64,000 nt of DNA from Hephaestia mangrovi. Its GTDB lineage: Bacteria > Pseudomonadota > Alphaproteobacteria > Sphingomonadales > Sphingomonadaceae. Under the pieces are notes generated by a model. It had not been told where the DNA came from. It saw nothing but the letters and a program-made list of their open reading frames with translations, and searched no databases. The position numbers were made by a program, and so were the translations under genes. The stretch spans positions 186,001 to 250,000 of the forward strand of contig NZ_JAINVU010000001.1 of assembly GCF_019880555.1 (NCBI RefSeq), written 5' to 3'. Below, in pieces: positions 35,440-44,796 of the stretch (position 1 is the first letter of the stretch; every line of letters starts with the position of its first letter).

Positions 35440-37896
35440 ATGAGCGATCTGCCGATTCTCGCTGTCTTGCCGGGCCTGATCGATGCGCTGCGGCGCCGGC
35501 CGAATGCGGTGCTGGTCGCGCCGCCGGGCGCGGGCAAGACTACTGCCGTAGCCCCCGCGCTGCTGGCCGAGCCATGGTGCACGGGCGAGGTCATCCTGCT
35601 CAGCCCGCGCCGGCTCGCCGCGCGCGCAGCCGCCGAGCGCATGGCCGCCCTTGCCGGCGAACGCGTCGGCGAGACGTTCGGTTATGCCACGCGGATGGAT
35701 ACCAGGCGGTCGGCACGCACCCGCGTCACCGTCGTCACCGAGGGCATTTTCGTCAATCGCATCCAGGCCGATCCCGAGCTTGCCGGGGTTTCCGCGGTGC
35801 TGTTCGACGAGGTGCATGAGCGCAGCCTCGACAGCGATTTTGGGCTCGCGCTGGCGCTCGATGCGCAGGCCGGGTTGCGGCCCGATCTGCGGCTAGTGGC
35901 GATGTCGGCGACGCTCGATGGCGCGCGCTTCGCCGCGCTGATGAGCGATGCTGCGGTGATCGAGAGCGAGGGCCGCAGTCACCCGCTCGATCTGCGCTAT
36001 CTCGGCCGCGCCGCCGAAACGCGGATCGAGGACGCGATGGCCGCGGCGATCCGTCTGGCGCTGGCCGAGGCCGAGGGCGGGGTGCTCGCGTTCCTGCCGG
36101 GCGTCGCCGAGATCGAGCGCACCGCCGAACGGCTCGCCGTGCCGGGCGCGGGCATCGTGCTTCACCGCCTCCACGGCAGCCTCGATCCAGCCGCGCAGCG
36201 CGCCGCGATCCAGCCCGACGCGGAAGGGCGCCGCAAGGTCGTGCTGGCGACCTCGATCGCCGAGACCAGCCTGACGCTCGACGGCATCCGCATCGTCGTC
36301 GATTCCGGCCTCGCCCGGCGCCCGCGCTACGATCGCGCCGCGGGGATGACGCGGCTCGTCACCGAACGCGCCAGCCAGGCCGCCGTCACCCAGCGCGCGG
36401 GCCGTGCCGCGCGCCAGGCGCCCGGTGTCGCCTATCGCTTGTGGGAGGAGGCAGCGACCGCCGGGCTGCCGCCATATGACCCGCCCGAGATTCTCGAGGC
36501 CGATCTGTCGGCGCTGACGCTCGATTGTGCGATCTGGGGCGTCGCCGATCCACGCGATCTCGCCTGGCTCGATCCGCCGCCCGACGCCGCGATCGTCGAG
36601 GCCCGGACGCGGCTCGCCACGCTCGACGCGCTCGATGCAGACGGCCGTCCCACGCCGCATGGCCGCGCCGTCGCCGGCCTGCCGCTGCCGCCGCGTCTCG
36701 CGCACATGCTGATCGCGGCGAAGCGTCTCGGCATTGCCCCCGTCGCGGCGGCAGTCGCGGTGCTGCTTGGCGAGCGTGGGCTCGGCGGCGCCGACGCCGA
36801 TCTCGAGACGCGCTACCGCCGTTGGCAATCCGAACGCGGCAAGCGTGCCGAGGCGGCGCGGGGGCTCGCCCGGCGCTATCTCTCGCTGGTCCAGGCATCG
36901 TCCGGGGGACGGGGAGGCGAGGACGAGATCGGCGTGGCGATCGCCCTGGGCTTTCCCGATCGCGTCGCGCGCCGCCGCGATTCGTCCGGCGAGGCCTGGG
37001 CGTCGGTCGGCGGCCGCGGTTTCCGCCTCGATCCCGCCTCCTCGCTGGCGCGTCACGAATGGCTCGCGGTCGCCGAGACGCAGGGCATGGCGGCCGGCGC
37101 GCGCATCCTCGCCGCCGCGCCGATCGACCCTGCTACCGTCGAGGCGCTGCTGGGCGATCGGATCGAGACCCGGCGCACCGCCGCGTTCGATCCCGCGAGC
37201 GGCGGCGTCCGCGCGCTGCGTGAGCGACGCCTCGGCGCGATTCGCTTGTCGAGCGGGCCCGATCCCGAGGCCGACCCCGACGCGATCGCCGCCGCGCTGC
37301 TCGATGGCGTCCGCCGTCACGGGATCGATCTGCTGCCGTGGAGCGCCGCGACGCTGGCGCTGCGCCGCCGCGCGCGCTTCGCCGGCCACGGCACCGGGCT
37401 CGACGACGCGGCGCTGCTCGATCGACTCGACGAGTGGCTCGCGCCGCTGCTGGCCGGCCGGCGGCGGCTCGGCGATGTCGATCCCTCGGCGCTCGACGGC
37501 GCGGTGCGCGGGCTGATCGGCTGGGAGGGGACTCAGGCGATCGATCGCCTCGCGCCCGCGCGCTTCACCGCGCCGACCGGCCACACCCATGCAATCGATT
37601 ATGCCGCGGAAGGCGGGCCGACGGTGACGCTGCGCCCGCAAGAACTGTTCGGCCTTGCCGAGCATCCTGTGGTGGGGGAAGGCCGCGTGCCGCTGGTGCT
37701 CAGCCTCACGTCGCCGGCCGGTCGGCCGATCCAGACGACGCGGGATCTGCCCGGTTTCTGGGCGGGAAGCTGGGCGGCAGTGGCCAAGGAGATGCGCGGC
37801 CGCTATCCCCGCCATCCCTGGCCCGACGATCCCGCCGCGGCGTCGGCGACGACACGCACGAAAAAGGCTGATGCGCGCCGCGTGCAAAATGGATAA
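35440..37896 (+). CDS. hrpB: ATP-dependent helicase HrpB (DExH box)
   Basis: 818-residue SF2 helicase. Motif I is APPGAGKTTAVAPALL (about residues 27-42), motif II LFDEVHERSLDSD, motif III MSATLDGARFA, then VLATSIAETSLTLDGIRIVVDSG and motif VI QRAGRAARQAPGVAYRLW. A long C-terminal HrpB-specific region ends PGFWAGSWAAVAKEMRGRYPRHPWPDDP, the family's C-terminal signature. HrpB proteins are DEAH helicases of uncertain substrate, probably RNA. ATG 35440 has no clear ribosome-binding site. The NDUFS4-like gene begins 11 bp after the stop, so the two may be co-transcribed. Confidence 0.94.
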   Translation: MSDLPILAVLPGLIDALRRRPNAVLVAPPGAGKTTAVAPALLAEPWCTGEVILLSPRRLAARAAAERMAALAGERVGETFGYATRMDTRRSARTRVTVVTEGIFVNRIQADPELAGVSAVLFDEVHERSLDSDFGLALALDAQAGLRPDLRLVAMSATLDGARFAALMSDAAVIESEGRSHPLDLRYLGRAAETRIEDAMAAAIRLALAEAEGGVLAFLPGVAEIERTAERLAVPGAGIVLHRLHGSLDPAAQRAAIQPDAEGRRKVVLATSIAETSLTLDGIRIVVDSGLARRPRYDRAAGMTRLVTERASQAAVTQRAGRAARQAPGVAYRLWEEAATAGLPPYDPPEILEADLSALTLDCAIWGVADPRDLAWLDPPPDAAIVEARTRLATLDALDADGRPTPHGRAVAGLPLPPRLAHMLIAAKRLGIAPVAAAVAVLLGERGLGGADADLETRYRRWQSERGKRAEAARGLARRYLSLVQASSGGRGGEDEIGVAIALGFPDRVARRRDSSGEAWASVGGRGFRLDPASSLARHEWLAVAETQGMAAGARILAAAPIDPATVEALLGDRIETRRTAAFDPASGGVRALRERRLGAIRLSSGPDPEADPDAIAAALLDGVRRHGIDLLPWSAATLALRRRARFAGHGTGLDDAALLDRLDEWLAPLLAGRRRLGDVDPSALDGAVRGLIGWEGTQAIDRLAPARFTAPTGHTHAIDYAAEGGPTVTLRPQELFGLAEHPVVGEGRVPLVLSLTSPAGRPIQTTRDLPGFWAGSWAAVAKEMRGRYPRHPWPDDPAAASATTRTKKADARRVQNG

Positions 37897-37907
37897 GGGG
37901 ACACATC

Positions 37908-38189
37908 ATGAAGCAGGTTCGTATCTTTCAGCGCCCGAAGAACGCGATGCAGTCGGGCAAGTATCGCACCGATCGCTGGGTCGTCGAGTTCGAGCCGGGT
38001 GAGGCCAAGCGCCCCGATCCGTTGACCGGCTGGGCAGGCTCGGGCGATACCGACGATCAGGTCCGCCTCACCTTCCCGACGCTGGAAGCCGCGCAAGCCT
38101 ATGCCGAGCGCGAAGGCTATGCCTACACCGTCGTCCCGGCCCCGGTCCGCAAGCTCAAGATCCAGGCCTACGCGGACAATTTCCGCTGA
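37908..38189 (+). CDS. NADH dehydrogenase accessory subunit, NDUFS4/18-kDa family
   Basis: 93 residues with the ETC complex I conserved region: VRIFQRPKNAMQSGKYRTDRWVVEFEP, then DPLTGWAGSGDTDDQVRLTFPTLEAAQAYAEREGYAYTVV and a basic tail KLKIQAYADNF. In mitochondria NDUFS4 stabilises the NADH-oxidising arm of complex I; alphaproteobacteria keep a short homologue. AAGGGG lies just upstream of the ATG. It is not in a nuo operon here but follows hrpB. Identification is secure from the W-x-x-S/G-D pattern and size. Confidence 0.93.
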   Translation: MKQVRIFQRPKNAMQSGKYRTDRWVVEFEPGEAKRPDPLTGWAGSGDTDDQVRLTFPTLEAAQAYAEREGYAYTVVPAPVRKLKIQAYADNFR

Positions 38190-38192
38190 GCG

Positions 38193-39293
38193 TCAGCCCA
38201 GGCTGACGCGGCCGCCGGCATGGCGATCGAGCCGGCCGGCGAGTTCGAGCTCCAGCAGCACGGTCTGCACCACCGCCGGCGCCAGCGCCGATTGCCGCAC
38301 GATCTCGTCGACCGGCACCGGCACCGGGCCGAGCAGGCCGGCGATCAGCGCCCGGTCCGCCTCGGCCGCATCCCGTGGCGGCGACGCTCCGAACCGTGTC
38401 GCCGGTGATCGCACCATCCGCGCATCGATCGGGCGCACCGTCTCCAGGATGTCGGCGGCCGATTGCACCAGCGTCGCGCCGTCGCGGATCAGCTGGTTGC
38501 AGCCCTGCGCGCGCGGATCGAGCGGCGAGCCCGGCACCGCCATCACCTCGCGCCCGGCCTCCCCGGCCAGCCGCGCGGTAATCAGCGAGCCCGATCGTGG
38601 CGCCGCTTCGACGACGACGGTGCCGCCCGCCAGCCCGGCGATAATTCGGTTGCGATGCGGGAAATGGCGCGCCCGCGGTTCGACGCCGGGCGGCATCTCG
38701 GCGATCAGCAGCCCGGTTTGCGCGATCCGTTCCTGCAGCTCTGCATTTTCCGGCGGATAGGCGATATCGATCCCCCCGGCGATCACCGCGATCGTGCCGC
38801 CGTCGAGCGAGCCGGCGTGCGCGGCGGTATCGATCCCGCGCGCCAGCCCGGAGACAATGGCGACACCGTCGCTGGCGAGATCGTGCGCCAGTTGCCGGGC
38901 GAAGCGGCAGGCCGCGGCCGAGGCGTTGCGTGCACCCACCATCGCGATCGTCTGCCGCGCAGCCAGCGACAGGTCGCCGCGCACCGTCAGCACCGCCGGC
39001 GCGTCGTCGAGCTCGGCGAGCAACGGCGGATAATCCGGGTCGCCGAAAAACAGGTAGCGCGCGCCGAGCTGGGACACGCGGCGCATTTCGCGCTCGATCG
39101 CCCTCGGCTCGGGAACCGCCGGCGCCGCGCCGCCGCCGCGCTGCGCGAGCTGCGGCAATGCCTCGATCGCCGCCAGCGCGCTGCCGAAGCGCGCGATCAA
39201 CTGAGCATAAGTAACCGGCCCGATCCGGGGCGTGCGAATCAGCCGGAGCCGGGCGAGCCGCTCGTCTTCAGCCACGCGCCTCGCCGCCGACAC
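38193..39293 (-). CDS. dprA: DNA-processing protein DprA
   Basis: 366-residue cytosolic protein that binds incoming single-stranded DNA and loads RecA in natural transformation. N-terminal SAM-like helices (LIRTPRIGPVTYAQLIARFG) precede the extended Rossmann fold with YPPLLAELDDAPAVLTVRGDL, MVGARNASAAACRFARQLA, IVSGLARGIDTAAHAGSLDGGTIAVIAGG, HFPHRNRIIAGLAGGTVVVEAA and SGSLITARLAGEAGREVMAVPG. A winged-helix-like domain closes the protein (LIAGLLGPVPVPVDEIVRQSA). The apparent start is GTG 39293, 26 bp inside the end of plsY; a GTG six codons later has a better ribosome-binding site. Confidence 0.95.
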   Translation of the reverse strand: MSAARRVAEDERLARLRLIRTPRIGPVTYAQLIARFGSALAAIEALPQLAQRGGGAAPAVPEPRAIEREMRRVSQLGARYLFFGDPDYPPLLAELDDAPAVLTVRGDLSLAARQTIAMVGARNASAAACRFARQLAHDLASDGVAIVSGLARGIDTAAHAGSLDGGTIAVIAGGIDIAYPPENAELQERIAQTGLLIAEMPPGVEPRARHFPHRNRIIAGLAGGTVVVEAAPRSGSLITARLAGEAGREVMAVPGSPLDPRAQGCNQLIRDGATLVQSAADILETVRPIDARMVRSPATRFGASPPRDAAEADRALIAGLLGPVPVPVDEIVRQSALAPAVVQTVLLELELAGRLDRHAGGRVSLG

Positions 39294-39876
39294 GGGGCTC
39301 GGTGCCGGCGAGCAGGCGTTCGATATTGCCGCGGTGCTTCCAGATCACCAGCAGCGCCAGCGCAAGCAGCACCGGCACCGCGTCCATCTTGCCAAACAGG
39401 GCGGCGCTGACCGGAGCGACCACGGCCGCCGCCATGCCCGCCACTGACGAGATGCGCAGGGTGGCCAGCAGCCCCAGCCAGACGACGGCAAAGACGAGTC
39501 CACACGGCCAGTGAATTGCGAGGCAGATGCCCATCAGCGTCGCGACGCCCTTGCCGCCGCGAAACCCGAGCCAGACCGGATAGCAATGGCCGAGAAACAC
39601 CGTGGCCGCGGCGAGCAATTCGTTGCCGGGAAAAAAGTGCCGCGCCAGCGCGACCGCGGCGAACCCCTTGCCGAGATCGAGCAGCAGCGTCGCTGCGGCC
39701 AATCCCTTGCGCCCGGTGCGCAGCACATTGGTCGCGCCGATATTGCCCGAACCGACCTGGCGCAGGTCGCCGGCGCCGAACGCGCGGGTGAGCAACAGGC
39801 CGAACGGGATCGAACCCAGCAAATAGCCGAGCAGCAGTGCGCCCGCGGGTGCGATCCAGAGAATCTCTGTCGTCAA
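39268..39876 (-). CDS. plsY: Glycerol-3-phosphate acyltransferase PlsY
   Basis: 202-residue inner-membrane enzyme that transfers acyl from acyl-phosphate to glycerol-3-phosphate, the first step of phospholipid synthesis. The three conserved loops are present: GSIPFGLLLTRAFG, RQVGSGNIGATNVLRTGRKG (with LLLDLGKG) and FLGHCYPVWLGFRGGKGVATLMG. There are five or so hydrophobic helices. The start appears to be TTG 39876; no ATG lies nearby in frame. It overlaps dprA by 26 bp in another frame, so the two are co-transcribed. Confidence 0.95.
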   Translation of the reverse strand: MTTEILWIAPAGALLLGYLLGSIPFGLLLTRAFGAGDLRQVGSGNIGATNVLRTGRKGLAAATLLLDLGKGFAAVALARHFFPGNELLAAATVFLGHCYPVWLGFRGGKGVATLMGICLAIHWPCGLVFAVVWLGLLATLRISSVAGMAAAVVAPVSAALFGKMDAVPVLLALALLVIWKHRGNIERLLAGTEPRVGGEARG

Positions 39877-39959
39877 GCTCGATTGCCCCTGATTCAGCCG
39901 GGATCATAACCGATGGTTGAGCTCGCGCAACAATCTAGGTCAATAATGGTGCCGCTTCC

Positions 39960-40622
39960 TCAGCGCCCCTTGAATCCTTGTGCAATGACGTACCATTCGG
40001 ACGAATCCTTGCGGCTCGCCGGCGGCTTGGCATGCTTGACGGTGGCGAAGTTGCGCTTCAGCTCGGCGACGAGGTGGTGATCGGCGCCGCCCGCCAGCAC
40101 CTTGGCGACGAACGCGCCGCCGGGCCGCAGCACGTCGCACGCGAACGCGGCACCCGCCTCTACCAATGCCATGGTGCGCAGGTGATCGGTCTGCTGGTGG
40201 CCGACGGTGTTGGCCGCCATGTCGGACAGCACCAGATCGGCCTCGCCGCCCAGGGCGTCGGTCAGCAATTGGGGCGCCTGATCGTCCATGAAATCCATCT
40301 GCAGGATGGTGACGCCCTCGATCGGGTCGACCGGCAGCAGGTCGATGCCGACGACGACGCTGTCGGGCCGTTTCTTGCGCGCGACCTGGCTCCAGCCGCC
40401 CGGCGCGATGCCCAGGTCGATGATTCGCTTCGCCCCACGCAGCAGCGTGAATTTCTCGTCGAGCTCGATCAGCTTGTAGGCAGCGCGGCTGCGATAGCCC
40501 TCCGCCTTCGCGCGGCGGACATAGGGGTCGTTCAACTGGCGCTCGAGCCAGCGCGTTGATTGCGCCGAGCGCCCGCGTGCGGTGCGGACGCGCTGCCGCC
40601 CTCCCGATCCGCCGCGGCTCAT
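39960..40622 (-). CDS. rlmE: 23S rRNA 2'-O-ribose methyltransferase RlmE (FtsJ)
   Basis: 220-residue methyltransferase modifying U2552 of 23S rRNA in the 50S subunit. A basic N-terminus leads to RWLERQLNDPYVRRAKAEGYRSRAAYKLIELDEKF, then SAM motif I IDLGIAPGGWSQVA, GIDLLPVDP, ILQMDFMDD, VLSDMAANTVGHQQTDHLR and GGAFVAKVLAGG. These contain the K-D-K-E catalytic residues. ATG 40622 shares ATGA with the stop of the Ppx/GppA gene, so translation is coupled. The frame is open far upstream only because it runs through ppx in a shifted frame. Confidence 0.95.
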   Translation of the reverse strand: MSRGGSGGRQRVRTARGRSAQSTRWLERQLNDPYVRRAKAEGYRSRAAYKLIELDEKFTLLRGAKRIIDLGIAPGGWSQVARKKRPDSVVVGIDLLPVDPIEGVTILQMDFMDDQAPQLLTDALGGEADLVLSDMAANTVGHQQTDHLRTMALVEAGAAFACDVLRPGGAFVAKVLAGGADHHLVAELKRNFATVKHAKPPASRKDSSEWYVIAQGFKGR

Positions 40623-41647
40623 GGGCGAGGGGTTCCCATCAGGCGGCGCAGGATGCCCTCGCGGATGCCGCGATCGGCGACGCCCAGCCGCTCGGCCGGC
40701 CACAGGTCGAGGATCGTCTCGAGGATCGCGCACCCGGCAACGACGAGGTCCGCTCGCTCGCTGCCGATACAGGGGATTTCGGCGCGCTGCTCGATCGAGC
40801 GATTGGCGAGATCGCTGCTGATCGCGCGCATCGCGCTGGCCGGCACGATCAGCCCGTCGACCGCCGAGCGATCGTAATGATCGAGCGCGAGATAGACGCT
40901 GGCGAGCGTCGTCACCGTGCCGCTGGTGCCCAGCAGCCGCGGGCATGCGATCGATTTGGGCAGCCGCGCGGCGATCGGCGCCATCGCCTCGCGCGCGCGA
41001 TCGCGCATCCAGCCATAGGCTTCGGCCAGCGACCCCGCGCCGTGGCTCGCCACCGCCTCGGTCAGCGAGACGACGCCCCACGGCGCGCTGTGCCAATCGA
41101 GCACGGTCGGCACCGGCGTCGCGGTGTCGATCAGCACCAGTTCGGTCGATCCGCCGCCGATGTCGAACACCAGCGCCGGGTCTTCGCCCGGCTCGATCAG
41201 CGCGTGGCAGCCGAGCACGGCGAGCCGCGCCTCTTCCTCGGCGGTGATGATGTCGAGCAGGATGCCGGTCTCCGCTTGCGCACGGGCGATAAATTCGGCG
41301 CCGTTGGCGGCGCGGCGGCACGCCTCGGTGGCGACCGCGCGCGACAGCGTGACGTTGCGCCGCCGCAGCTTCGACGAGCATACCGCGAGCGCGGCCAGCG
41401 TCCGCTCGATCGCCGCGTCGGAAATCCGCCCGGTCGTCGCAAGCCCCTCGCCGAGCCGGACGATGCGCGAAAAGGCGTCGATCACGGTGAAGCCGTTGGC
41501 GCTGGGCCGCGCGATCAGCAGGCGGCAATTGTTGGTGCCGAGATCGAGCGCGGCATAATGCTGCGCCTGCGAGAAGCGCGATCGCGCGGCGGCGCCATAT
41601 TGGCGGTGGCCTTGCCGGTGCGGCAAGTTGGCGGGAGCGTCCCCCAT
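40619..41647 (-). CDS. Ppx/GppA family phosphatase
   Basis: 342-residue ASKHA-fold enzyme that hydrolyses polyphosphate or pppGpp. The phosphate loops are HYAALDLGTNNCRLLIA and ALVFDIGGGSTELVLID, and LRRRNVTLSRAVATEACRRAANG and LGTSGTVTTLASVYL complete the family pattern. The length is that of the short alphaproteobacterial form, lacking the C-terminal HD-like domain of E. coli Ppx/GppA (about 500). I start it at ATG 41647, preceded by GAGAG; an in-frame TTG at 41662 is less likely. It couples to rlmE through ATGA. Which substrate is used cannot be read from sequence. Confidence 0.92.
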   Translation of the reverse strand: MGDAPANLPHRQGHRQYGAAARSRFSQAQHYAALDLGTNNCRLLIARPSANGFTVIDAFSRIVRLGEGLATTGRISDAAIERTLAALAVCSSKLRRRNVTLSRAVATEACRRAANGAEFIARAQAETGILLDIITAEEEARLAVLGCHALIEPGEDPALVFDIGGGSTELVLIDTATPVPTVLDWHSAPWGVVSLTEAVASHGAGSLAEAYGWMRDRAREAMAPIAARLPKSIACPRLLGTSGTVTTLASVYLALDHYDRSAVDGLIVPASAMRAISSDLANRSIEQRAEIPCIGSERADLVVAGCAILETILDLWPAERLGVADRGIREGILRRLMGTPRP

Positions 41648-41778
41648 GGCCGTCACTCTCAAATCAAAAGGTTCTTATGTTCTTCCGTCGCGCCGCCCCG
41701 CGAAGGGCGCCGTTCGGTGCTTGGCGTGGAAACTAGCGCATCCCGCGGGACGCGGCAAGCGAGCGCCCGGCAACGCCG

Positions 41779-41807
41779 TTGACATGCCTGCGCCCGCCGC
41801 TTAGAGC
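41779..41807 (+). promoter_or_regulatory. Candidate tRNA-Gln promoter
   Basis: A perfect TTGACA (41779-41784), 17 nt, then TAGAGC (41802-41807). The tRNA begins 12 nt later, at the expected distance. The -10 box is weak (3 of 6 matches). Confidence 0.5.
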
Positions 41808-41818
41808 CCGCCCCTCGT

Positions 41819-41892
41819 TGCCCCGTCGTCTAACGGCAAGACTACGGACTCTGACTCCGTCAATCGTGGTTCGAATCCACGCGGGGCATCCA
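41819..41892 (+). tRNA. tRNA-Gln (CUG anticodon)
   Basis: 74 nt including an encoded CCA (41890-41892). Acceptor arms TGCCCCG/CGGGGCA pair fully with discriminator T. The anticodon stem ACGGA/TCCGT encloses the loop CTCTGAC, giving anticodon CTG. The T arm CGTGG-TTCGAAT-CCACG is canonical. It stands alone between ppx/gppA and uvrB. By hand folding it is unambiguous. Confidence 0.97.
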
Positions 41893-41966
41893 GCTTCCCC
41901 CTGCGACATATACAGCGCGTTCCGGCGGCACTGGAACAAAACGGCATCGCCGCCCATATTGCCGCC

Positions 41967-44156
41967 ATGCCGATCCAGATTCGCACCAGCCTCGCCGAAC
42001 CCGAGACCGGGGAGGCGTTCGTCCCCCATCGTCCGAATCGGCCGGAGAAAACCGAAGGCGGCAAGGCCTTCAGGATCGTCAGCGATTACGAGCCCTCGGG
42101 CGACCAGCCCACCGCGATCCGCGAGCTGGTCGAAACCGCGCTAGCCGGCGAGCGCGATCAGGTGCTGCTCGGCGTCACCGGATCGGGCAAGACCTTCACC
42201 ATGGCCAAGGTGATCGAGGCGTTGCAGCGCCCGGCGCTGATCCTCGCGCCCAACAAGATCCTCGCCGCGCAGCTCTATGGCGAGTTCAAGAGCTTCTTCC
42301 CCGACAACGCGGTCGAATATTTCGTCAGTTACTACGATTATTACCAGCCCGAGGCCTATGTGCCGCGCTCCGACACGTATATCGAGAAGGAAAGCTCGGT
42401 GAACGAGGCGATCGACCGGATGCGGCATTCGGCGACGCGCGCGCTGCTCGAACGCGACGACGTCATCATCGTCGCCTCGGTGAGCTGCCTCTACGGCATC
42501 GGCTCGGTCGAAACCTATTCGGCGATGATCTTCGACCTCAAGAAGGGCCAGACCGTCGATCAGCGGGAGATCGTCAGGAAGCTGGTCGCGCTGCAATACA
42601 AGCGCAACGACGCCGCCTTCGCGCGCGGCAATTTCCGGGTGAAGGGCGACAATCTGGAGATTTTTCCCTCGCATTATGAGGATACCGCGTGGCGCGTGTC
42701 CTTCTTCGGCGACGATGTCGAGGAGATCGTCGAATTCGACCCCTTGACCGGCAAGAAGGTCGCCAGCCTCGATCATGTCCGCGTGTTCGCCAATTCGCAC
42801 TATGTGACGCCGGGGCCGACGCTCAAGCAGGCGATGGAGGCGATCCGACACGAGCTTGCCGAGCGGCTCAAGGAATTGCAGGCGGAAGGCAAGTTGCTCG
42901 AGGCGCAGCGGCTCGAACAGCGCACCAATTTCGACCTCGAGATGATCGCCGCCACCGGCTCCTGTGCGGGCATCGAGAATTACAGCCGCTTCCTCACCGG
43001 CCGCCTGCCCGGCGAGCCGCCGCCGACGCTATTCGAATATCTCCCCGAGAACGCGCTGCTGTTCGTCGACGAGAGCCACCAGACGGTGCCGCAGGTCGGC
43101 GGCATGGCGCGCGGCGATCACCGGCGCAAGATCACGCTCGCCGAATACGGCTTCCGGCTGCCGAGCTGCATCGACAACCGTCCGTTGCGCTTCAACGAAT
43201 GGGACGCGATGCGGCCGCAGACCGTCTGCGTCTCCGCCACGCCGGGCGGCTGGGAGATGGAGCAGACCGGCGGCGTATTCTCCGAGCAAGTGATCCGCCC
43301 GACCGGGCTGATCGACCCGCCGGTGGAGATCAAGCCGGTCGAGGAGCAGGTGCAGGATCTGATCCAGGAATGCCGCAAGACCACCGAGGCGGGCTATCGC
43401 ACGCTTGTCACCACGCTGACCAAGCGGATGGCCGAAGACCTCACCGAATATATGCACGAGGCGGGGATCAAGGTCCGCTACATGCATTCCGACGTCGAGA
43501 CGCTCGAACGCATCGAGCTGATCCGCGACCTACGGTTGGGCGTGTATGACGTGCTGATCGGCATCAACCTGCTGCGCGAGGGGCTCGACATTCCCGAATG
43601 CGGGCTGGTGGCGATCCTCGACGCCGACAAGGAGGGTTTCCTGCGCTCCGAAACCTCGCTGATCCAGACGATCGGCCGCGCCGCGCGCAACGTCGATGGC
43701 CGCGTGATCCTCTACGCCGATCGCATGACCGGCAGCATGGAGCGCGCGCTCAACGAAACCGAGCGGCGGCGCGAGAAGCAGCTCGCATACAACACCGAGC
43801 ACGGCATCACCCCGGAAACGGTGCGCAAGCAGATCGGCGACATCATCGCGCACGTCGCGTCGAAGGATCAGGTCACCGTCGATACCGGCCGCGAGGATGC
43901 GCCGCACATGGTCGGCCACAACCTGCGCGCCTATATCGAGGAGCTCGAAAAGAAGATGCGCGCCGCCGCCGCCGACCTCGAATTCGAGGAAGCCGGCCGC
44001 CTGCGCGACGAAATCCGCAGCCTGGAAGCCGAAGAACTCGGCCTGCCCGAGGATCAGCGCAAGGCGCCAATGATGGGGCGGAGCAACGAGGGCAAGCCGG
44101 GCACGCGCAAGACGCGCTACGGGAAAGTGCAGCGGAAATTTGGTCGCCGTCGATGA
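41967..44156 (+). CDS. uvrB: Excinuclease ABC subunit B (UvrB)
   Basis: 729-residue nucleotide-excision repair helicase-like subunit that verifies damage after UvrA and recruits UvrC. Walker A is [15 protein letters not shown] (about residues 70-84). The beta-hairpin region is [23 protein letters not shown]. Further motifs are [71 protein letters not shown] and QTIGRAARN. The C-terminal UVR motif is [24 protein letters not shown], followed by a basic tail. The protein is longer than E. coli UvrB (673) by an N-terminal extension and this tail. No GAAC-N7-GAAC box is seen upstream, so SOS control is not supported. Confidence 0.97.
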   Translation: MPIQIRTSLAEPETGEAFVPHRPNRPEKTEGGKAFRIVSDYEPSGDQPTAIRELVETALAGERDQVLLGVTGSGKTFTMAKVIEALQRPALILAPNKILAAQLYGEFKSFFPDNAVEYFVSYYDYYQPEAYVPRSDTYIEKESSVNEAIDRMRHSATRALLERDDVIIVASVSCLYGIGSVETYSAMIFDLKKGQTVDQREIVRKLVALQYKRNDAAFARGNFRVKGDNLEIFPSHYEDTAWRVSFFGDDVEEIVEFDPLTGKKVASLDHVRVFANSHYVTPGPTLKQAMEAIRHELAERLKELQAEGKLLEAQRLEQRTNFDLEMIAATGSCAGIENYSRFLTGRLPGEPPPTLFEYLPENALLFVDESHQTVPQVGGMARGDHRRKITLAEYGFRLPSCIDNRPLRFNEWDAMRPQTVCVSATPGGWEMEQTGGVFSEQVIRPTGLIDPPVEIKPVEEQVQDLIQECRKTTEAGYRTLVTTLTKRMAEDLTEYMHEAGIKVRYMHSDVETLERIELIRDLRLGVYDVLIGINLLREGLDIPECGLVAILDADKEGFLRSETSLIQTIGRAARNVDGRVILYADRMTGSMERALNETERRREKQLAYNTEHGITPETVRKQIGDIIAHVASKDQVTVDTGREDAPHMVGHNLRAYIEELEKKMRAAAADLEFEEAGRLRDEIRSLEAEELGLPEDQRKAPMMGRSNEGKPGTRKTRYGKVQRKFGRRR

Positions 44157-44207
44157 TAAAATCAACGCATAGGTGAAATATCTCGTTATTGATTTTTCAT
44201 TTTGATT

Positions 44208-44243
44208 ATCTCCTTCCATCTGTTATGGAGTGCAAAAGGAGAT
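44208..44243 (+). promoter_or_regulatory. Shine-Dalgarno-sequestering hairpin before the low-GC gene
   Basis: ATCTCCTT (44208-44215) is perfectly complementary to AAGGAGAT (44236-44243), which is the ribosome-binding site of the gene starting at 44251. Inside, CCAT (44216-44219) can pair with ATGG (44225-44228), extending the stem with a 7-nt bulge. The closed form would hide the whole ribosome-binding site, as in RNA thermometers or protein-controlled leaders. The surrounding 90 bp are strongly A+T rich. Confidence 0.55.
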
Positions 44244-44250
44244 TACATCT

Positions 44251-44796
44251 ATGTCAGTTGGACGCTCGCGAGCCGATCTGCTCAAGTTCTTGGATTGGAT
44301 GGCGGAGAAGGGGCTTCTTCCTGCAAACACGGCGCAATCGCGCAAAGCATCGTCCAACAAGATTCTGGCTTTGTTGTCAGAAGAGGAGGCTATGGACGTC
44401 ACGCAGGTGGATGTCGATGATCTTGCTCTACGGTTTGGCACCAAATTCGGCCAACAATATGATCCAAAAAGTGTTCTGACCTACAAAAGCAGACTCAGAT
44501 CTGCGCTGGAAGACTTTCGAGCGTATTGCGATAATCCCGTTGGATTTCGCCCAACGGGCAGGGTTCAGCAACGACCAAAATTGACAAAGGAATCGGTCGC
44601 TTCGAAAACTTCTGTCACAGATGGAGCGGAACAACGATCGGCGCCAACGGTCGTCCAATCACCCGTGAGCGTAGTCCCGGTTGCCATTAGAGCCGATGTA
44701 ATTGTCCATATTGGAAATCTTCCTCATGATTTAACCGAGATCGAAGCCCGACGGATAGCGAACGTGATCCTTGCATACGCTATCCCGTCAGACTGA
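44251..44796 (+). CDS. Unrecognised protein with integrase-like core-binding N-domain, atypical low GC
   Basis: 181 residues from ATG 44251 (AAAGGAGAT 7 nt upstream). The N-terminal 95 residues look like a SAM-like/core-binding helical domain of tyrosine recombinases: RADLLKFLDWMAEKGLLPANTAQSRK, VTQVDVDDLALRFGTKF and SVLTYKSRLRSALEDFRAYCDNP. The recombinase catalytic domain (R..H-x-x-R..Y) is absent. After a Ser/Thr/Gln-rich linker comes a short second module (RADVIVHIGNLPHDLTEIEARRIANVILAYAI). Sampled coding lines give 33/60, 27/60 and 26/60 G+C, well below neighbours, suggesting acquisition by transfer. I know no function. It precedes a toxin-antitoxin pair by 12 bp. Confidence 0.75.
   Translation: MSVGRSRADLLKFLDWMAEKGLLPANTAQSRKASSNKILALLSEEEAMDVTQVDVDDLALRFGTKFGQQYDPKSVLTYKSRLRSALEDFRAYCDNPVGFRPTGRVQQRPKLTKESVASKTSVTDGAEQRSAPTVVQSPVSVVPVAIRADVIVHIGNLPHDLTEIEARRIANVILAYAIPSD

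Noticed and set aside
35893..37887. 664-codon minus-strand frame opposite hrpB
   Set aside because: Mirror frame of a helicase gene with intact motifs.
39960..41528. Apparent 522-codon fusion ending in RlmE
   Set aside because: The upstream part is ppx/gppA read in a shifted frame; the ATGA junction at 40619-40622 shows two separate genes.
41919..41937. GTTCC-N9-GGAAC upstream of uvrB as a LexA box
   Set aside because: It is an inverted repeat with 9-nt spacing, not the GAAC-N7-GAAC direct repeat of this lineage.
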